DNA from: Pseudomonas sp. B21-015
GTDB lineage: Bacteria > Pseudomonadota > Gammaproteobacteria > Pseudomonadales > Pseudomonadaceae
Direction: 5' to 3'
Assembly: GCF_024749285.1 (NCBI RefSeq)
Contig: NZ_CP087196.1
Span: 992,001-1,056,000, forward strand
Length of the DNA stretch: 64,000 nt
The notes beneath the pieces are model-generated. The model was not told where the DNA came from and searched no databases. It saw only the letters and a list, made by a program, of their open reading frames with translations. Below are positions 59,507 to 64,000 of the stretch, in pieces. Made by a program: the position numbers and the translations under genes. Numbering within the stretch: position 1 is the stretch's first letter; each line of letters starts with the position of its first letter.

Positions 59507-59666
59507 CTTTTTGGCTCTGCAGGATGAAGGTCACGACGATCAGAATCAGCCAGAGCAAATAAGGGCGATACCAGGCGCCCGTGGCGTCGATCCACCAATC
59601 CATGATGGCCGGGGAAAACAGATAAATCCCCACTACCAGGAGCAGGACCAAGCGATAGATGTACAT
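59490..59666 (-). CDS. cbrX: Small membrane protein CbrX
   Basis: This frame is only 58 residues: MYIYRLVLLLVVGIYLFSP, a short loop with MDWWIDATGAWYRP and then [25 protein letters not shown] lies just before ATG 59666. The two membrane helices and the 17-base overlap with cbrA fit the small gene I remember as cbrX ahead of cbrA in P. putida. It probably affects cbrA expression or forms a complex with CbrA, an inference. The symbol is from memory of the P. putida literature. Confidence 0.8.
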   Translation of the reverse strand: MYIYRLVLLLVVGIYLFSPAIMDWWIDATGAWYRPYLLWLILIVVTFILQSQKDADEL

Positions 59667-59743
59667 CCCGGCCTCTCTCTTTTATGCGCGTGCCCGAAAA
59701 CGTGCGGCGATGGTAACGGATGGGCGCGCCACTGCAAGTGGCT

Positions 59744-60640
59744 TCATTGCAGTTGCGCTTCGGGCAACGTCAGTGTGCGCGGGATCAGCGATGCATCCCA
59801 GTGGGCAATGCCCCAGTTCAGCACTTCCCGTGGTGTGGCGTCATTCAGTTCGATCACAGGCTTGTGCCCCAGTGCCCGCAATGCACGCAGTAACAGCGGC
59901 GTGGCCTGATCTTCGGCCAGCGGTGGCGAGCGATAGGATTTGCCGAGTTTGTGGCCGTCCGGCTGGGTAATCAGCGGGATGTGCAGGTAGCGCGGTTGCG
60001 GCAGGCCAAGCAGTTCTTGCAGATAGAGTTGGCGTGGCGTGGAATCCAGTAAATCGGCGCCGCGCACGATATCGGTGATGCCTTGCCAGGCGTCGTCCAG
60101 TACCACCGCCAATTGATAGGCATAGAACCCGTCGCGGCGGCGGATCACGAAATCGCCAACCTCACGCCCCAGGTGTTGACGGAACTCGCCCTGCACCCGG
60201 TCGATGAAGTGGTATTCCAGCTCCGGTACGCGCAGGCGAATCGCCGCGTTCTCGGTGCCGTGCCCCGCGTTGCGGCAGAATCCGGGATAGATGCCGTGGT
60301 ACGGCTCCAGTTGCTTGCGCGAGCAGGTGCAAGCGTAGGCCAGGCCCTGATTGAACAGGCGATTGATGACTTCGTCGTAGGCAGCGTGCCGGTCACTCTG
60401 TCGGACCATGTCGCCATCCCACTCGAAACCGTAGCATTCCAGTGCCTTGAGAATCGCCGCCTGAGCACCGGGTTCTTCGCGCGGCGGATCGAGATCTTCC
60501 ATGCGCACCAACCAACGGCCACCGACCGCACGGGCGTCAAGGTAGGAGGCCAGTGCTGCGACCAGCGAACCGAAATGCAGATGCCCACTGGGGGTGGGGG
60601 CGAAGCGCCCGATATAGAGAGGGGAAGTCGTGGCAGTCAT
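59744..60640 (-). CDS. gluQ: Glutamyl-Q tRNA(Asp) synthetase GluQRS
   Basis: The 298-residue protein resembles the catalytic core of glutamyl-tRNA synthetase: GRFAPTPSGHLHFGSL (HIGH-type), RMEDLDPPREEPG, the zinc-binding CTCSRKQLEPYHGIYPGFC and HKLGKSYRS in place of KMSKS. The anticodon-binding domain is absent. It charges queuosine in tRNA(Asp) with glutamate. It lies downstream of dksA, the usual order in gammaproteobacteria. Confidence 0.95.
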   Translation of the reverse strand: MTATTSPLYIGRFAPTPSGHLHFGSLVAALASYLDARAVGGRWLVRMEDLDPPREEPGAQAAILKALECYGFEWDGDMVRQSDRHAAYDEVINRLFNQGLAYACTCSRKQLEPYHGIYPGFCRNAGHGTENAAIRLRVPELEYHFIDRVQGEFRQHLGREVGDFVIRRRDGFYAYQLAVVLDDAWQGITDIVRGADLLDSTPRQLYLQELLGLPQPRYLHIPLITQPDGHKLGKSYRSPPLAEDQATPLLLRALRALGHKPVIELNDATPREVLNWGIAHWDASLIPRTLTLPEAQLQ

Positions 60641-60675
60641 GGACGAATGTTACTTTCTCTGGTCGTGCGCAAGTC

Positions 60676-60769
60676 CCTGTGGGAGCGAGCTTGCTCGCGA
60701 AGGGGCCATCAGCTCCAACATTGGTGTTGCCTGACACACCGCATTCGCGAGCAGGCTCGCTCCCACAGG
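60676..60769. repeat. REPIN: inverted REP pair
   Basis: GTGGGAGCGAGCTTGCTCGCG at 60679-60699 faces its inverse TTCGCGAGCAGGCTCGCTCCC at 60744-60764. The spacer has CAACATTG and GCCTGACACACCGC, shared with the REPIN at 45677. It lies between dksA and gluQ. Confidence 0.9.
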
Positions 60770-60795
60770 TTTTCTGCCAAGGCGAAATTCAGAAA

Positions 60796-60826
60796 CAAAA
60801 AACGGAGCGTTCGCACGCTCCGTTCT
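60796..60826 (-). terminator. Rho-independent terminator of dksA
   Basis: On the minus strand AACGGAGCG and CGCTCCGTT pair around TGCGAA, followed by TTTTTGTTT. It lies about 20 bases after the dksA stop. Confidence 0.85.
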
Positions 60827-60844
60827 TCGTTCAAGTCGCCAAGA

Positions 60845-61288
60845 TCACTTGCCGACTTGCTTTTCCTTGATTTCCGCCAGGGTCTTGCAGTCAACGCACA
60901 TGTCGGCGGTAGGGCGGGCTTCCAGTCGCTTGACGCCGATTTCGACGCCGCACGATTCGCACCAGCCGTATTCTTCGTCTTCGATCAATTGCAGGGTTTT
61001 GTCGATTTTCTTGATCAGCTTGCGCTCGCGGTCGCGGGCGCGCAATTCGAGGCTGAATTCCTCTTCCTGGCTGGCACGGTCTGCCGGGTCAGGAAAGTTG
61101 GCCGCTTCGTCTTTCATGTGATCAACAGTACGGTCGACTTCCTGCATCAAGTCCTGTTTCCACTTGTTCAGGATCTTGGTGAAGTGCGCGCGCATGGGCT
61201 TGCCCATGTACTCTTCGCCCTTTACTTCTTTGTAGGGTTCGAAGCCGCTGATCGACTGGTTCTGCTGTTGCTTTGCTTGGGTGGGCAT
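60845..61288 (-). CDS. dksA: RNA polymerase-binding transcription factor DksA
   Basis: The 147-residue protein has the long coiled-coil hairpin with the tip acidic pair in DPADRASQ and the C-terminal four-Cys zinc finger (CESCGVEIGVKRLEARPTADMCVDC). DksA enters the polymerase secondary channel and works with ppGpp to control stable RNA genes, for example the tRNA promoter at 15206. The N-terminal stretch before MGKPM is Gln-rich and poorly conserved. Confidence 0.97.
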   Translation of the reverse strand: MPTQAKQQQNQSISGFEPYKEVKGEEYMGKPMRAHFTKILNKWKQDLMQEVDRTVDHMKDEAANFPDPADRASQEEEFSLELRARDRERKLIKKIDKTLQLIEDEEYGWCESCGVEIGVKRLEARPTADMCVDCKTLAEIKEKQVGK

Positions 61289-61623
61289 GAAATGGACCGC
61301 CTCTACTCTTGTAATCCATTGCGCAGGATTGCTCCATCACCGACACCTGCCGGCCCTGCGGCTGCAAGCGGGCGAACTTACCAGATCAAATCGGACCGCG
61401 CTACTCCCTGATGTCGAGCCCGCGGCCTGCGGTGCTTGCAAAAGTTTGCAAAGCCTTGTCTGGTGGCTCCGGAGACCTGATCAATTATTGATTTTAGTCA
61501 AACCTGGAGCATACGCTTGAACCGTTTGAAACCAGCGTTATATAGGCTCTGACCGCTTTAGGTTTTCGCCCGTTCCTGCGCTTGGGTAGAATCGATTCTT
61601 TTCCCCCGTTGTAAGGAAGGCTA
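61289..61623. other. Intergenic region between dksA and the aminotransferase, with a sigma-70 promoter candidate
   Basis: This 335-base gap between divergent genes shows no accepted ORF. TTGAAC at 61517-61522 and TATATA at 61539-61544 are 16 bases apart and would start a message about 73 bases before the aminotransferase ATG. A promoter for dksA on the other strand was not defined. Confidence 0.45.
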
Positions 61624-62796
61624 ATGGCTCCGTCCTACAGTGCGCGCAGTCGCGCTATCGAACCGTTCCACGTCATGGCCCTGCTGGCGCGGGCCAACGA
61701 GCTGCAAGCGGCCGGCCACGACGTGATTCACCTGGAAATCGGCGAGCCGGACTTCACCACCGCCGAGCCGATCATCCAGGCCGGCCAGGCTGCGCTGGCG
61801 GCGGGGAAGACTCGTTACACCGCTGCCCGCGGCACTCCCGAGCTGCGTGAGGCCATTTCGGGCTTTTATCAGCAGCGTTACGGGCTGAACATCGATCCGC
61901 GACGCATCCTCATCACGCCCGGCGGTTCAGGCGCCTTGTTGTTGGCCACGGCCTTGCTGGTGGACCCAGGCAAACACTGGTTGCTGGCAGATCCGGGTTA
62001 CCCGTGCAACCGGCACTTCCTGCGGCTGGTGGAAGGTGCTGCGCAACTGGTGCCGGTCGGCCCGGACGTGCGTTATCAGCTGACCCCGGACCTGGTCGCG
62101 CGTCACTGGGATCATGACAGCGTCGGTGCTCTGGTGGCATCGCCGGCCAACCCGACCGGGACCATCCTGACCCGCGACGAATTGGCCGGGCTGTCTGCGG
62201 CGATCAAGGCTCGCCACGGTCATTTGGTGGTCGACGAGATCTACCATGGCCTGACTTACGGCACGGATGCGACCAGCGTGCTGGAAGTCGATGACAGCGC
62301 CTTTGTCCTCAATAGTTTCTCCAAGTATTTCGGCATGACTGGCTGGCGCCTCGGTTGGTTGGTCGCGCCTGAAGCGGCGGTCGGTGAGCTGGAGAAACTC
62401 GCCCAGAACCTCTACATCAGCGCGCCAAGCATGGCCCAGCACGCCGCACTGGCCTGCTTCGAACCCGCCACCATCCGCATTTTCGAGGAGCGCCGAGCCG
62501 AGTTTGGTCGACGTCGTGATTTCCTGCTGCCCGCCTTGCGGGAGTTGGGCTTCGGTATCGCCGTGGAGCCCGAAGGCGCGTTCTATTTGTACGCCGATAT
62601 CAGCAAATTCGGCGGTGATGCCTTCGCGTTCTGCCAGCACTTTCTCGAAACCGAGCACGTTGCTATCACGCCGGGCCTGGACTTCGGCCGCCATCAGGCC
62701 GGGCATCACGTACGCTTTGCCTACACCCAAAGTCTTCCGCGCTTGCAAGAAGCGGTCGAGCGGATCGCCCGCGGTTTGAAGAGCTGGCAAGGCTGA
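61624..62796 (+). CDS. Fold-type I PLP-dependent aminotransferase
   Basis: The 390-residue enzyme has AspC-like motifs: [71 protein letters not shown] and [17 protein letters not shown], where the Lys in SFSKYFG binds PLP. The family includes AspC/AlaC-type enzymes; the substrate is not determined. AAGGAAGG precedes ATG 61624. The stop overlaps the sfsA start as TGATG, so the two are likely translated together. Confidence 0.92.
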   Translation: MAPSYSARSRAIEPFHVMALLARANELQAAGHDVIHLEIGEPDFTTAEPIIQAGQAALAAGKTRYTAARGTPELREAISGFYQQRYGLNIDPRRILITPGGSGALLLATALLVDPGKHWLLADPGYPCNRHFLRLVEGAAQLVPVGPDVRYQLTPDLVARHWDHDSVGALVASPANPTGTILTRDELAGLSAAIKARHGHLVVDEIYHGLTYGTDATSVLEVDDSAFVLNSFSKYFGMTGWRLGWLVAPEAAVGELEKLAQNLYISAPSMAQHAALACFEPATIRIFEERRAEFGRRRDFLLPALRELGFGIAVEPEGAFYLYADISKFGGDAFAFCQHFLETEHVAITPGLDFGRHQAGHHVRFAYTQSLPRLQEAVERIARGLKSWQG

Positions 62797-63509
62797 TGCG
62801 CTTTCATCCTCCCCTAGAAGAAGGTCGCTTGATTCGTCGCTACAAACGTTTTCTTGCCGATATCGAAACCGTTAGCGGCGAGTTGCTGACCATTCACTGC
62901 CCGAACACCGGTTCGATGCTTAATTGCCAGGTCGAAGGCGGGCAAGTCTGGTTTAGCCGCTCCAGCGACCCCAAACGCAAGTTGCCCGGCACCTGGGAAA
63001 TCGGCGAAACCCCACAGGGGCGGCTGTTCTGCGTGAACACCGGGCGTGCCAACGGTTTGATCGAGGAGGCGTTGCGCGCCAATATCATCACCGAGTTGAA
63101 CGGTTTTACCGAACTGAAGCGCGAAGTGGCCTATGGTCAGGAAAGCAGCCGCATTGATTTCCGTCTCGATTATCCGAGCGGGCCAGCCTATGTCGAAGTC
63201 AAAAGCGTCACCCTGGGCTTCGATGGCTCGGCGGTGGCGGCGTTTCCTGACGCGGTGACCCAGCGCGGAGCCAAGCATTTGCGTGAACTGGCCCATTTGG
63301 CCCGGGACGGGATTCGCGCTGTGCAGTTGTATTGTGTGAATCTGACCGGCGTTGACTCCGTGCGTCCAGCAGAGGAAATCGATTCGGCCTACGCGGCGGC
63401 GTTACGCGAAGCGGTCGCGTGCGGAGTCGAAGTGTTGGCGTATGGCGTGCGCTTGACCCACGAAGAGATGGTGGTCGATCGGCGGCTGGATGTGTTGTTG
63501 AACGGTTAG
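62796..63509 (+). CDS. sfsA: SfsA, sugar fermentation stimulation protein homologue
   Basis: The 237-residue protein contains SfsA landmarks: [31 protein letters not shown], RTYxFxV-like [20 protein letters not shown] and [17 protein letters not shown]. The HCPNTG and VEVKSVTL stretches resemble a nuclease fold (VEVKSV matches a D/E-x-K element), and SfsA has been proposed to be a nuclease. The DNA-binding and regulatory role in maltose metabolism in E. coli is less well supported. It overlaps the Rieske gene on the opposite strand by four bases. Confidence 0.94.
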   Translation: MRFHPPLEEGRLIRRYKRFLADIETVSGELLTIHCPNTGSMLNCQVEGGQVWFSRSSDPKRKLPGTWEIGETPQGRLFCVNTGRANGLIEEALRANIITELNGFTELKREVAYGQESSRIDFRLDYPSGPAYVEVKSVTLGFDGSAVAAFPDAVTQRGAKHLRELAHLARDGIRAVQLYCVNLTGVDSVRPAEEIDSAYAAALREAVACGVEVLAYGVRLTHEEMVVDRRLDVLLNG

Positions 63510-63823
63510 AGCGTGACCCAGATTCCTTGCTCATCTTCGCAGCAGGGGATGGTGGTCAGGGATTGTCCGGCGCACGGCCCGGCGACGCATTCGCCGTCCT
63601 CGATCAGAAACAGTGCGCCGTGGGTGGCGCACTGGATCAGGCTGTTGCTGGGGTCGAGAAACTGGTCGGGTTTCCATTCCAGTCCGACGCCACGGTGCGG
63701 GCAACGATTTTCATACACATACACTCGACCGCCTCGGCGCACGGCCAGAAGCTTCTGACCGTCGACGTCGAAACCGCGACTGCTGGCGTCAGCCAATTCG
63801 GCGCCTGTGCAAAGAAGTTTCAT
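63506..63823 (-). CDS. Small Rieske [2Fe-2S] protein
   Basis: From ATG 63823 the protein has 105 residues with [13 protein letters not shown] and [21 protein letters not shown], the two Cys-X-His and Cys-X-X-His pairs that hold a Rieske cluster. The layout is that of soluble Rieske ferredoxins without a catalytic partner. It is convergent with sfsA. An ORF beginning at 63907 is longer but lacks a ribosome-binding site; the shorter start was preferred. Its redox partner is not identified. Confidence 0.88.
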   Translation of the reverse strand: MKLLCTGAELADASSRGFDVDGQKLLAVRRGGRVYVYENRCPHRGVGLEWKPDQFLDPSNSLIQCATHGALFLIEDGECVAGPCAGQSLTTIPCCEDEQGIWVTL

Positions 63824-63985
63824 GTCTATCCTCAAGTCATGCAGCTCGCGACCAGGTATGTCCGAGCTTGATGTGCAAATGCAAGCAATTATCAAATGGC
63901 CGCTCACCCGCTGGGCGATTGCCGGATGCCGAGGATACTTGGCCTGTCAACTCTATGCCCGGGAAACCTTTAAAGGAGGCTGTTC

Positions 63986-64000
63986 ATGCACCTGTTCTAT
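63986..64000 (+). CDS. Start of the next gene (truncated by the window)
   Basis: A strong AAAGGAGG at 63972-63979 precedes ATG 63986, after which only MHLFY is visible. The gene itself continues beyond the window, so no product can be named. The preceding 160 bases hold no other gene that I recognise. Confidence 0.5.

Overview
The window reads as a chromosomal segment of a Pseudomonas species of the P. fluorescens group. The evidence is the high GC content, the pilus biogenesis gene order (pilVWXY1E, pilSR, pilBCD, pilA), the cbrXAB-crcZ-pcnB-folK-panBCD locus, and many copies of a 'GTGGGAGCGGGCTTGCYCGCGA' type REP element arranged as inverted pairs. No prophage, integrase, transposase or CRISPR array was seen.

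Layout. 1-4.9 kb: type IV pilus minor pilins and the tip adhesin PilY1, whose reading frame is broken at a run of seven G. 4.9-12.4 kb: thiO, the pilSR two-component system, bamD, and rluD-pgeF leading into clpB, which has a sigma-32-type promoter. 15.2-15.8 kb: a four-tRNA cluster (Asn, Pro, Lys, Pro). 15.8-19.5 kb: a secreted EF-hand protein with a tandem EGKCG motif, ndh and small conserved genes. 19.5-34.0 kb: an accessory block of potassium channel, AI-2E transporter, SulP, PPK2, a benK/benE/OprD aromatic-uptake set, a LysR regulator, the DctPQM TRAP transporter and TrkH. This block appears to split an ancestral gene pair, because short remnants of the pair lie at both ends. 34.1-41.0 kb: an ECF permease, yacG, coaE, pilDCB, pilA and a BON-domain protein. 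41.2-45.6 kb: a DUF2845 protein, a giant DUF748 protein and an rRNA methyltransferase. 45.7-54.4 kb: a thiolase remnant, acs, pgi, panD, panC, panB, folK and pcnB. 54.5-59.7 kb: the CrcZ small RNA gene and cbrB-cbrA-cbrX. 59.7-64 kb: gluQ, dksA, an aminotransferase, sfsA, a Rieske protein and the first codons of one more gene.

How the genes work together. PilS/PilR should drive pilA from a sigma-54 promoter that is visible in the sequence; PilB, PilC and PilD assemble the pilus, and the minor pilins with PilY1 prime its tip. CbrA/CbrB should drive crcZ from a near-perfect sigma-54 promoter, and CrcZ carries six A-rich Hfq/Crc decoy clusters (read on its own strand). The accessory aromatic-acid transporter and its porin carry the same A-rich motif at their ribosome-binding sites, which suggests they answer to that same catabolite-control loop. 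A third sigma-54-type promoter with an upstream palindrome precedes the BON-domain gene; its activator is unknown.

The most interesting signals are the orphan EGKCG/EF-hand protein (a possible fusion related to HvfA/bufferin precursor peptides), the scarred boundaries of the 14.5-kb accessory block, the G-tract frameshift in pilY1, and the BON-gene sigma-54 promoter. All functional calls rest on reading the translated sequence and on remembered families; nothing was searched.
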